DNA of 7,764 nt from JBBDIM01 sp040880405 (GTDB lineage Bacteria > Planctomycetota > Planctomycetia > Pirellulales > Pirellulaceae), in contig JBBDIM010000028.1 of assembly GCA_040880405.1 (NCBI GenBank), positions 1 to 7,764 of the forward strand, given 5' to 3'. The position numbers were made by a program, and so were the translations under genes. Positions 1 to 6,376 of the stretch are shown here, piece by piece; positions within the stretch are counted from its first letter, which is position 1; each line of letters starts with the position of its first letter. The notes below the pieces were generated by a model. The model was given only the letters and a program-made list of their open reading frames with translations. It had not been told where the DNA came from and searched no databases.

Positions 1-198
1 AACTGGCAGCATAAAAACTGCGCACCAAACGAAGTTTTTGAACGGTTGTAACACGGATTAACACGGATAAGGCTGTCCGGGATTCCATGTTCTACTCGCT
101 TGCGATCCGTGTTAATCCGCGTTAATCCGTGGCTAAAAAATGAAAAACGTCATAGGGCGTGATCGGTTTCAAAATTGGGATAAATTCCACCCCACTTC
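1..198. other. Gap downstream of the ABC permease; no gene
   Basis: I see no supportable gene here. A short forward reading frame (140-352) runs out of this gap into the permease gene on the other strand and resembles nothing I know. Most of the stretch is a dispersed palindromic repeat, described separately. The first 49 bases are plain; a 7-bp A/T-rich inverted repeat (13-19 with 33-39) is too weak to call a terminator. Confidence 0.6.
50..183. repeat. Dispersed palindromic repeat, family A, copy 1
   Basis: Arms 50-68 and 105-123 pair at 18 of 19 positions around a 36-base loop. The arms are built from a 10-base unit: 'cacggat' recurs at 10-base spacing on the left and 'atccgtg' or 'atccgcg' at 105, 115 and 125 on the right. 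The loop, including 'aaggctgtccgggattc', and a tail of about 50 bases beyond the arm ('ggctaaaaaatgaaaaacg' then 'aaaattgggata') recur at 6184-6329 in the same orientation. The copy ends about 15 bases from the permease stop codon. It lacks the outermost 'agccacggat' block on the left arm. A plasmid-like or CRISPR nature is not supported; it looks like a small non-coding interspersed element. Confidence 0.8.
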
Positions 199-2580
199 TC
201 ACTCCCGCACCTTCAATCCTTCCAACGGATCCAACTTAAAAATCCGCCGCTGGAGTACCGCGTGGGCCGCCAAGGTGAAGGTAATGGAGGCGGCCAACAC
301 CGCTCCGATCATCCACGCCTCGAAGATAATCGGGAAGCGAATCAAATCTTGATCCATCGTCAAGGTCATCGAGTAGGTCAACAAGTAACCCAGCGGAAAC
401 CCCAATAAGGTCCCCACCAGGTTCAACAGCATCGTCTCGCGCAAGAGCAGCCCGCCGATTTCCCACGGGGTATAACCCATGGCGGCCAAGGTAGAAATCT
501 CGCGGAGCCTTTCGGCCAGGTTCACCAGTGACGCGTTCAAAACATTGCCGAAGAAGATCGTCCCGGCGAAGGCCACGATCATCCAGATCACCGCTTGCTG
601 GTTATCGACAATCGTCGACCGCATATTCTCCAGCATGTCGGTCCGGGAATGGATCGACTCGACCGCTGGCATCTGTTTGAGTTCCCGGTACATTTGCCGC
701 ATCGACTGGGGCTCTGGGTTTACCTTGAGTTGGGCCCCGGTGATGGCCAGGGACTCACCCCGGATCTGGCTCAGGTAATCGAGATTGGCGTAGACGTTGA
801 GCCCGAAGTAACCTTGGCTGAGCGCGGCGATCGGGACTTCCACCACCCGGCGGTCGCCGATCTTCGGTTCCAGGCGGACCAGGTCTCCGACTCCGGCTCC
901 CAAATTCTCTGCCAGCCGCCGCTCCATCACCAGCCCGACTTCCGGGATCCGGATTCGGTTGCCGTGGCGATCGGTGGGGACGGTCAACTTGGACTCGGGC
1001 AAGATCCCCAGCACTGAGGCGGTTTCTCGCTTCCGGCCATGCACCAAATCACACGCCACGCTGAAGGTCGGTTCCACCTGATCGATCCCGGCAAGGGTTT
1101 GCAGTTCGTACCAGGCGGCGATATCCAAGGCGTCCTTGAAGGTGAGGTCGATATCGCTCCGCGTCAGACGCTCGAACTGCTCCCGCACGAAAAATTCGCC
1201 GGTCGACTGGAGCATCAGCCCACTGGTCAGGATGCCCGCTCCCACCAGCGCCGAGAACAGCGTGACGCCGCTCCGCAGCTTTCCGCGAAAGATGTTGCGC
1301 AAGGTCACACGCCAGCGGCTAGAGAGTCGATCCCACAAGAGCGGAAACCGTTCGAGCAGGACATGCCCGCCTTTGGCCGGTGGCTCGCTCCGCATCGCTT
1401 CGGCCGGACGCAGCCGCAGCATTTGCCAAGCCCCGTAGACGGTTCCCAGCAGCGTGAACACCATGCTGACCACCAAGCCAGTCAGATGCGTGGGCCAGTG
1501 GTAACCAGCGCGGAGATTGGGAAATTGGAAGAACTCTTGATACATATTGGTCATGCTGGCGGTGAGCAGCCAACCGAGCAGGCTGCCAATCGCCGCCGCG
1601 ACCACACCCACCACCAGCCCGAATTTCACGTAGTGCAAAAAGATCCGCCAGTCGTCGTACCCGACCGCTTTTAGCGTGCCGATGATCACGCGTTGGCTCC
1701 GCGTCAGCCGCGTCATCAAGACGTTGAGGATCAAGGCGGCGACACCCAGAAACAGGGTCGGCAAAAAGGTCCCGATTTGGTTGAGCTGCGCGATCTCGTT
1801 GGAGAGGTAGAAGTTGGAGGGAAAGTCCGCGAGGCTGGTCGTCGAGAAGACGCCGTAGTCCCGCAGCCGAAACTCAGCCTCGCTCAAGATTCGCTCGACC
1901 CGAGGATGCGATTGCGGGGCGAGCTGCCCGACCACCTGATTGGCCGCCCCCTCGAAATCGAGCCACTGCTCCATGTGTTCGCGCGGGAGGTAGAAGACCC
2001 CGAAATTCTCCGGGTCAGGGATGATGGTGCCCGGCCCGAGCAGGTAAGTAAACTCCGCGCTGATGGCGGTCGCCACCACCAAAAACTCTTCGCTCCGCTC
2101 ATTCAGCAGCAGGCGGATGCGATCCCCTGGGAGGATGTTGTTGGCTTGGGCGAATTTGTCGTTGACCAGGATCTCGGTCCCCCGCGCCCCGCTGAAATAA
2201 TCACCCCGCACCAGCAGGATGTCGTTGATCACCGACTCACGGACTTCGGGCAGCGAGATCGCCAAACCGTTGACCGGCTGGTCCCGGCCCGGCAAGTCGA
2301 CGGTGGTAGCGAACTGGATCCGCGTCTCGAAATCGCGGATGCCGGGGATTTGCAACAGGCGGTCGAGATCGGCCTGGGGCGCTTTTTTCAGATCGATCCA
2401 AAAGTCGGCGATCCGGCTTTGCTGGTAGTACTTGGCCTTCGCCTCCGCCAGGCTTTGAAAGGTCGACCGCATCCCCACAAACAGGGCGATGCCAAGGGCC
2501 ATGATCGAGACAATCGCCAGGAGCAGCCCCCGCGAGGTTTGGAGGTCGCGGAGCAGTTTGCGGTCGAGCATCCTCACCAC
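199..2580 (-). CDS. ABC transporter permease with two FtsX domains (MacB/LolE-like)
   Basis: Inner-membrane subunit of an ABC system, working with the ATPase encoded just upstream. The 793-residue protein has the duplicated FtsX layout: a membrane helix near 19-36, a large extracytoplasmic domain (about 40-260), three helices (about 270-290, 318-343, 365-387), a further helix near 438-457, a second extracytoplasmic domain (about 460-660), and three last helices (about 663-687, 715-737, 757-775). Cytoplasmic coupling segments typical of FtsX are visible at 294-313 (RSQRVIIGTLKAVGYDDWRI) and 689-708 (AERLREISTLAAMGYTPWEI), and both halves end in the 'L(R/D)P.EA/GL' motif (390-396, 783-789). Family members move lipoproteins, lipids or peptides, or act as mechanotransmitters; the substrate cannot be read here. 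The frame opens with two GTG codons; an ATG at 2571 (residue 4), two bases after the ATPase stop, is an equally good start, so translation is probably coupled. No membrane-fusion protein gene is visible downstream. Confidence 0.93.
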   Translation of the reverse strand: MVRMLDRKLLRDLQTSRGLLLAIVSIMALGIALFVGMRSTFQSLAEAKAKYYQQSRIADFWIDLKKAPQADLDRLLQIPGIRDFETRIQFATTVDLPGRDQPVNGLAISLPEVRESVINDILLVRGDYFSGARGTEILVNDKFAQANNILPGDRIRLLLNERSEEFLVVATAISAEFTYLLGPGTIIPDPENFGVFYLPREHMEQWLDFEGAANQVVGQLAPQSHPRVERILSEAEFRLRDYGVFSTTSLADFPSNFYLSNEIAQLNQIGTFLPTLFLGVAALILNVLMTRLTRSQRVIIGTLKAVGYDDWRIFLHYVKFGLVVGVVAAAIGSLLGWLLTASMTNMYQEFFQFPNLRAGYHWPTHLTGLVVSMVFTLLGTVYGAWQMLRLRPAEAMRSEPPAKGGHVLLERFPLLWDRLSSRWRVTLRNIFRGKLRSGVTLFSALVGAGILTSGLMLQSTGEFFVREQFERLTRSDIDLTFKDALDIAAWYELQTLAGIDQVEPTFSVACDLVHGRKRETASVLGILPESKLTVPTDRHGNRIRIPEVGLVMERRLAENLGAGVGDLVRLEPKIGDRRVVEVPIAALSQGYFGLNVYANLDYLSQIRGESLAITGAQLKVNPEPQSMRQMYRELKQMPAVESIHSRTDMLENMRSTIVDNQQAVIWMIVAFAGTIFFGNVLNASLVNLAERLREISTLAAMGYTPWEIGGLLLRETMLLNLVGTLLGFPLGYLLTYSMTLTMDQDLIRFPIIFEAWMIGAVLAASITFTLAAHAVLQRRIFKLDPLEGLKVRE

Positions 2581-3293
2581 ACCACCTCTTGGGGCGCGAT
2601 CGGCTGCTCGATGGTTTGCAAGCGGGAGATCTCCCCGCTTCGCAGGTGGACCACTCGGTTGGCGACCTGCGAGATCGCCTCGTTGTGCGTGATTAGCACG
2701 ACGGTGGTCCCCAGGTCTCGGTTGAAGTTGAGAAGGAGTTTGAGGGCGTTGATCCCGGTTTCATAGTCGAGAGCCCCGGTCGGTTCGTCGCACAGTAGCA
2801 GTTGCGGGTTCTTGGCCACCGCGCGAGCGATGGCGACCCGCTGCTGTTCCCCGCCGGAAAGCTGCGAGGGGAAGTGCGTTATGCGATCCTTCAGGCCAAC
2901 CTCTTGGAGCACCTCGGTGGCATCGAGCGGATTCTCGGCGATCTCGGTCGCCGTGAGGACGTTCTCTAGCGCGGTCAGATTGGGGACCAAGTTATAGAAC
3001 TGAAAGACGAAGCCAACCTTCTCGCGGCGATACCGCGTCAGCCGGGCCGCGGAGGCGGTCGCCAGGTTTTGATCCTCGAACCAAACCTCACCGGCGGTCG
3101 GCCGATCGAGCCCACCCACCAAATTCAAAATGGTCGACTTCCCCGAACCACTCGGGCCAACCACCGCCAGCACCTCGCCGCGGAGGATCTCCAGCGAAAG
3201 ATCCTTCAGCACGGGGACCTTCACTTCGCCCGAGGTGAAGGTGCGGTCCACACCCATAAGGCGAACCAACGGCTCAGTTGCGGGTGACTCCAT
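2574..3293 (-). CDS. ABC transporter ATP-binding protein (MacB/LolD/SalX family)
   Basis: Cytoplasmic ATPase that powers the FtsX-type permease encoded next to it. All nucleotide-binding motifs are present and in order in 239 residues, the usual length for LolD-type ATPases: Walker A GPSGSGKST (46-54), Q-loop Gln98, signature LSGGEQQR (145-152), Walker B LLLCDEP (165-171), D-loop GALD (173-176) and switch His203. The preference for 'SGEVKVPVLKDLSLEI' before Walker A and for the short 'NP..LLCDEPTGALD' segment is typical of the MacB/LolD group. I start it at the ATG at 3293 (MESPATEPLVRL); the open frame continues upstream to 3623, but that extension would cover the divergent pyrophosphohydrolase gene and adds nothing resembling an ABC domain. 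It ends inside the first codons of the permease, so the two form one operon. A TATAAT box lies about 50 bases upstream. Confidence 0.95.
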   Translation of the reverse strand: MESPATEPLVRLMGVDRTFTSGEVKVPVLKDLSLEILRGEVLAVVGPSGSGKSTILNLVGGLDRPTAGEVWFEDQNLATASAARLTRYRREKVGFVFQFYNLVPNLTALENVLTATEIAENPLDATEVLQEVGLKDRITHFPSQLSGGEQQRVAIARAVAKNPQLLLCDEPTGALDYETGINALKLLLNFNRDLGTTVVLITHNEAISQVANRVVHLRSGEISRLQTIEQPIAPQEVVW

Positions 3294-3341
3294 AGATGCC
3301 TGACTACCTTGCTTGCAAATGGGGACGATGTGGGTGCCGCG

Positions 3342-3347
3342 ATTATA
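3342..3347 (-). promoter_or_regulatory. Candidate -10 box for the ABC operon
   Basis: Read on the minus strand this is a perfect TATAAT, 48 bases upstream of the ATPase ATG, which would give a leader of about 40 bases. No convincing -35 hexamer sits 16-18 bases upstream and there is no extended TGn, so the call rests on the hexamer and its place in the divergent gap alone. The same bases read on the plus strand give TATAAC and might serve the divergent gene. Confidence 0.4.
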
Positions 3348-3437
3348 ACCCAAGGCCGCCGCTCTTTCGATTTCACCGTCAGTTGGTATCTTGGCCAGTA
3401 ACGCATCCACACCCACATTTCCAACGATGGGAACCCA

Positions 3438-3854
3438 ATGGCAGACGCACCCCACTCGCTCGACCAACACCTTGGCCGCCTCCGGCAAGACGACACCACC
3501 ACGGTAGGCGACGTTCGCACGATGGTCCGCAAGTTCGTGGCCGAGCGGCAGTGGCAGCAGTTCCACGCCCCCAAGAACATCAGCATGGCGCTGGCCATCG
3601 AAGCGGCCGAACTGATGGAACATTTCCAGTGGATCACCGTCGAGGCCTCCCGCGAAATCACCGACCCCGACCGGCGGGCCGCCATCGGCGAAGAGCTGGC
3701 CGACGTGCTGTGTTATGGGATGGCCCTAGCCAACGAGATGGACCTCGACATCGCCACCATCATGCGCGAGAAAATGCGCAAGAACATCGCCAAGTACCCG
3801 GCGGATGAGTTCAAAGGCCGCTACGGGAAAGAGGACCCGGGGCCGAAAGAGTGA
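3438..3854 (+). CDS. MazG-like nucleotide pyrophosphohydrolase (dCTPase/RS21-C6 type)
   Basis: Predicted cytosolic enzyme that splits a nucleoside triphosphate to the monophosphate and pyrophosphate, cleaning the nucleotide pool. The 138-residue protein matches the all-alpha single-domain MazG-like group closest to dCTP pyrophosphatase: 'FVAERQWQQFHAPKNISMAL' (33-52), the metal-binding pair ExxE (Glu55, Glu58) within 'IEAAELMEHFQW', the second pair ExxD (Glu86, Asp89) within 'GEELADVLCY', and the conserved 'KNIAKYP' (115-121). Length and order of motifs fit the family and no key residue is missing. The first 20 residues are unremarkable. The ATG at 3438 is chosen because the family begins about 20-30 residues before the RxW..FH motif; the Shine-Dalgarno signal (gggaa) is weak. 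It is divergent from the ABC operon (144-base gap) and convergent with the small membrane protein. The preferred substrate (dCTP or a modified nucleotide) is inferred from similarity only. Confidence 0.92.
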   Translation: MADAPHSLDQHLGRLRQDDTTTVGDVRTMVRKFVAERQWQQFHAPKNISMALAIEAAELMEHFQWITVEASREITDPDRRAAIGEELADVLCYGMALANEMDLDIATIMREKMRKNIAKYPADEFKGRYGKEDPGPKE

Positions 3855-3871
3855 AAAGGATTAAGATTTTA

Positions 3872-3972
3872 GCCACAGAGGACACAGAGGTCACAGAGAT
3901 TTTGTTGGGTAAAGATCATCAATTATTGAAAAGTTAACCCCGTCCCTCTGTGACCTCTGTGCCCTCTGTGGC
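3872..3972. repeat. Palindromic repeat, family B (full copy) between convergent genes
   Basis: Arms 3872-3898 and 3946-3972 pair at 26 of 27 positions (one A-C mismatch at 3882/3962) around a 47-base A/T-rich loop. Each arm is three tandem copies of a 9-base unit: 'cacagag' begins at 3874, 3883 and 3892. Runs of T before and A after let the pairing extend outward. It fills the gap between the stop codons of the pyrophosphohydrolase (3854) and the small membrane protein (3992). Neither strand has a T-run after the stem, so it is not a standard intrinsic terminator, though it may still stop or stabilise both transcripts. Partial copies lie at 6148-6174 and 7386-7605. Confidence 0.85.
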
Positions 3973-3991
3973 AAAAAAACTTCCCGCCTGA

Positions 3992-4357
3992 TCACGGCGC
4001 TACGGTAATCACCATGTTGATCCACAGCAGCCCCAAAACCAGCAGCAATATCAACACCATGTTCACGGTGATACCCGCCAGGGCGTGCCGGGTGACTCCT
4101 TCGTAGTGCTGCATTCGCTGGACTGCCATTGTCGTGCTGATGATGCCGAAGGCGAGCGACAACAGAAACAGCGGCACGAACAAACAAAGCATCGTCCCAC
4201 CCACCAGGCCCGCCACCAGCAGCGCCACGATCCCCAGCAGCGGGCTCACCCACGCCATCCGCGCACTACGAATCACCCCCGCCTGACGTACCGCACGCCC
4301 CTCAACTTCCGGCTCAACCGTCTCCGGCGAAGCGAACGGGTTTTCCTCTTCAGTCAA
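3992..4357 (-). CDS. Small membrane protein with N-terminal NPFASP motif (DUF4190-like)
   Basis: The function is not known to me. The 121-residue protein has an acidic N-terminus with 'ENPFASP' (5-11), a motif seen at the start of many small planctomycete membrane proteins, then an amphipathic stretch and two or three hydrophobic segments (about 36-58, 59-78, 95-117). The middle, 'FGIISTTMAVQRMQHYEG' followed by a 'GIT.N' turn, recalls the DUF4190 pattern of two helices joined by a short basic loop; I infer that relation from pattern only. The start is TTG, chosen because a good Shine-Dalgarno sequence (AAGGA) lies 7 bases upstream and because the next ATG (residue 34) would delete the NPFASP motif. 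It begins 18 bases after the kinase stop codon, so both are very likely co-transcribed, and it may be a partner or an output of that kinase. Confidence 0.78.
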   Translation of the reverse strand: MTEEENPFASPETVEPEVEGRAVRQAGVIRSARMAWVSPLLGIVALLVAGLVGGTMLCLFVPLFLLSLAFGIISTTMAVQRMQHYEGVTRHALAGITVNMVLILLLVLGLLWINMVITVAP

Positions 4358-4364
4358 CGTCCTA

Positions 4365-4370
4365 TCCTTC
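4365..4370 (-). promoter_or_regulatory. Ribosome binding site that supports a TTG start
   Basis: Read on the minus strand this is GAAGGA, 7 bases before the TTG at 4357. It is the clearest Shine-Dalgarno signal in the window and sits in the 18-base gap after the kinase stop codon. It is the main reason for accepting the rare start codon of the small membrane protein. Confidence 0.6.
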
Positions 4371-4375
4371 CGCGT

Positions 4376-6022
4376 TCAATCTTCCAGTAGCGAGCGCCGC
4401 TGTTGCCGCGCGTACTGGAAGCCGGGGATGAAAAACGAGAGGGACGCGACCACCCCGTAAATCAAATGGGCATAGTCGGGAAACATTGCCATCGGGATGC
4501 TGCACAGGAATAGTGCCAAGGCCTGGAAATAAAACCAGCCGGTGAGGATGCTACCCTTCACCATGAACAGCATCCCAGAGATAATCGCCAGCACCGGCGA
4601 CAGCTTTAAGGGGGGCATCCCCAAAATCCATTCCACCGGAAACAACATAGAGATCCCAATCATTCCGGAGCCCCAGATATGGGCGATCTGCCGCTCCACA
4701 AACGTCACCGGCCCCCGCCTGCGCCGCAGGGCCCAAAAGATCGCCGCCCAAATCCCGGAGATGACCGTCCAGATGAGAATGTAGTGCAGGCGGTTGTCGT
4801 CTCGGTACCACTCCAGAAGCTGCGTCGCCAGGCAGCAGGCGAACAGCACCAGGCTGTGCCACATCCAAAGCTGCCCCCAGTTCTCCAGCACCTGGGCGTT
4901 GTGCGTCTCGCGAAACAGCCTGGAAACCACCTGCAAAAATTGCCCACTCCGGGCCGAGATCGCCTCGTCGTTCAGGTAGGCGTTCAGGTCACTCGCCAGG
5001 CTTTGGGCGGTCGGATAGCGGAGATCGATCGGTTTCTGCAAGCAGCGCAGCGTCACCATTTCCAAATCGCGGTCGACCTTGGGGTAAACCTCCCGCGGCA
5101 GCGGCGGGTCTTGCTCCAGCACCTTCAGTAGAATATCGACCGCGTTCTTTCCTTCGAACGGTGGCCGCCCGGTGAGCAGCGCGTAGAGGATCGTCCCCAG
5201 GCTGTAGACATCGCTCTGGATGCCCACCCGGCCTCGGTTGCCCGAGGCCTGTTCCGGCGACATGAACGCCGGCGTGCCGATGATCGCCCCGGTTCGGGTA
5301 ATGCTGTCCGCCTCACTGGCCACTTGCTTGGCAAGGCCGAAATCAGTGACGAGCGGCTGGCCGCTCTTGTCGATCAGGATGTTCGAAGGCTTCAAGTCCC
5401 GATGCAAAATCCCATGTTCATGGGCCGCATGAATGGCGCTCGCGACCATCCGCATGATCTCGGCCGCTTCCCGCGGCGGCAGCGGCCCGTTGGCCAGCTT
5501 TTGGGCCAAGTTCTCCCCCTCGACATATCGCATGCTGAAGTAATAACGCCCCTCCAGCTCTCCCACCTCGTACACCGGCACAATCCCGGGATGATCCAGC
5601 CGCGCGGTCGCCTGGGCCTCCGCCAGGAACCGGGTCAGGTCCTCGCTCGAAGCGAGTTGATCCTTGAGGATCATCTTGATCGCGACCACCCGGTTCAGTC
5701 CGGTCTGCCGAGCCTTGTAGACCACCCCCATCCCTCCCCGGCCAATCTCCTCCAACAGTTCGTAATCGCCGAACTGGGCCGGCAATTGCATCTGGCTAAA
5801 TCCGGCGGCTGGGGCGGAAGGAGAGATGGTGGAGTGGTCGGCGACATTCATCGCCACGGCATCGGCCAACATGACCGCACCCCATAGCTCGCGAATATCA
5901 GGGGCCAAGTCGGGATGGGCCGACATCTCCCGCTCAAGGTCCACCGGTTCACCCCGCTGGGCCCGGTCGGTCAACCGCTCCAAGATCTCAGCAAGTTGTT
6001 CATCGCGGAGGGAGGAGTCCAT
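4376..6022 (-). CDS. Membrane-bound Ser/Thr protein kinase (PknB type)
   Basis: Predicted Hanks-type kinase of the inner membrane, 548 residues. Residues 1-60 form the short helical segment ('GEPVDLE', 'HPDLAPDIRELW') common at the front of planctomycete kinases encoded beside ECF sigma genes. The catalytic domain covers about 87-350 with every key element: glycine loop GRGGMGVVY (94-102), VAIK Lys116, helix-C Glu135, HRDLKPSN (207-214, Asp209), DFG (227-229), activation-loop Thr242 and Thr244, GTPAFMSPEQ (249-258), Asp271 and the late Arg335. It should be active. Residues 388-536 hold about six hydrophobic segments (388-405, 413-431, 449-468, 475-494, 497-515, 518-536) and no extracytoplasmic sensor domain, so any signal is probably sensed within the membrane. 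The ATG at 6022 has no clear Shine-Dalgarno sequence. It lies 354 bases downstream of a sigma factor gene on the same strand and 18 bases before the small membrane protein. Substrates are not known; the sigma factor is the obvious candidate. Confidence 0.95.
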   Translation of the reverse strand: MDSSLRDEQLAEILERLTDRAQRGEPVDLEREMSAHPDLAPDIRELWGAVMLADAVAMNVADHSTISPSAPAAGFSQMQLPAQFGDYELLEEIGRGGMGVVYKARQTGLNRVVAIKMILKDQLASSEDLTRFLAEAQATARLDHPGIVPVYEVGELEGRYYFSMRYVEGENLAQKLANGPLPPREAAEIMRMVASAIHAAHEHGILHRDLKPSNILIDKSGQPLVTDFGLAKQVASEADSITRTGAIIGTPAFMSPEQASGNRGRVGIQSDVYSLGTILYALLTGRPPFEGKNAVDILLKVLEQDPPLPREVYPKVDRDLEMVTLRCLQKPIDLRYPTAQSLASDLNAYLNDEAISARSGQFLQVVSRLFRETHNAQVLENWGQLWMWHSLVLFACCLATQLLEWYRDDNRLHYILIWTVISGIWAAIFWALRRRRGPVTFVERQIAHIWGSGMIGISMLFPVEWILGMPPLKLSPVLAIISGMLFMVKGSILTGWFYFQALALFLCSIPMAMFPDYAHLIYGVVASLSFFIPGFQYARQQRRSLLED

Positions 6023-6063
6023 GGGCAGGTTTAGGGGGATGGGGCTCCAGATACGATTTTTTT

Positions 6064-6093
6064 AACCACGAAACGCACGATCGATACGAAAAG
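6064..6093. repeat. Possible half copy of a third interspersed repeat
   Basis: The stretch starts 'aaccacgaaacgcacga' and continues to 'acgaaaagc'. It has the look of one arm of the 'aaccacgaaa...cacgaaa' palindromes that I recall from planctomycete and related genomes, and follows the same 'ccac..a' style as families A and B. There is no second copy or opposite arm in this window, so the call rests on resemblance alone. Confidence 0.3.
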
Positions 6094-6147
6094 CAACCGG
6101 CGAAATCAGCTCTTTCACGGCTTCAACCCTCACAGCCAAAAACCACT

Positions 6148-6174
6148 CTCTGTGATCTCTGCGCCCTCTGTGGC
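6148..6174. repeat. Half copy of family B repeat (right arm only)
   Basis: These 27 bases match the right arm of the full family B palindrome (3946-3972) at 25 of 27 positions, but no left arm is found upstream. Only nine bases separate it from the left arm of the family A repeat at 6184, so the two families abut here as they do again near 7406-7414. Confidence 0.75.
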
Positions 6175-6183
6175 TAATAAAAG

Positions 6184-6329
6184 AGCCACGGATGAACACA
6201 GATAAACACGGATAAGGCTGTCCGGGATTCGATGCTTTGCTCGCTTGCGATCCGTGAACATCCGTGTTAATCCGTGGCTAAAAAATGAAAAACGAAATAG
6301 AGTGAGTTCGGTCTCAAAAATTGGGATAA
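6184..6329. repeat. Dispersed palindromic repeat, family A, copy 2
   Basis: Arms 6184-6213 and 6250-6279 pair at 25 of 30 positions around a 36-base loop. 'cacggat' type units start at 6187, 6197 and 6207, a 10-base period. The loop and the tail after the right arm (to 'ttgggata' near 6328) match copy 1 at 50-183 closely and in the same orientation. It is the most complete family A copy in the window, having both outer 'agccacggat' ends. It lies downstream of the sigma factor stop codon, as copy 1 lies downstream of the permease stop codon. Confidence 0.82.
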
Positions 6330-6376
6330 CTCCGGGCGTAGATAACATTGCCGCCAGTGTGGCCCGTCGCTGGCCA

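Larger units (their letters stand above)
6023..6376. other. 354-base gap between sigma factor and kinase genes
   Basis: No gene is supported here; the short frames in this stretch are made of repeat sequence. From the kinase side it holds about 40 bases of plain leader, a possible half palindrome (6064-6093), a half copy of family B (6148-6174) and a full family A repeat (6184-6329), followed by about 45 plain bases up to the sigma factor stop codon. A kinase promoter probably lies in 6023-6147, but I could not pick a convincing -35/-10 pair. Confidence 0.6.

Noticed and set aside
13..39. Terminator from the A/T-rich inverted repeat at 13-19 and 33-39
   Set aside because: A 7-bp A/T stem with a 13-base loop is too weak, and its T-run is part of the stem.
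1693..2766. Long forward open frame opposite the permease and ATPase genes
   Set aside because: Its translation is rich in Gln, Arg, Asp and His as expected from a GC-rich antisense frame, and it lies wholly over two well-supported genes.
3313..3349. Plus-strand promoter TTGCAA...TATAAC for the pyrophosphohydrolase gene
   Set aside because: The spacing between the hexamers is 25 bases, too long for a sigma70 promoter.
3294..3623. Upstream extension of the ABC ATPase reading frame by 110 residues
   Set aside because: It runs antisense through the pyrophosphohydrolase gene, has no ABC-like content, and the ATG at 3293 gives the normal family N-terminus.
3296..3808. Forward frame over the pyrophosphohydrolase gene
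   Set aside because: It is a frame-shifted shadow; only the 3438-3854 frame carries the ExxE and ExxD motifs.
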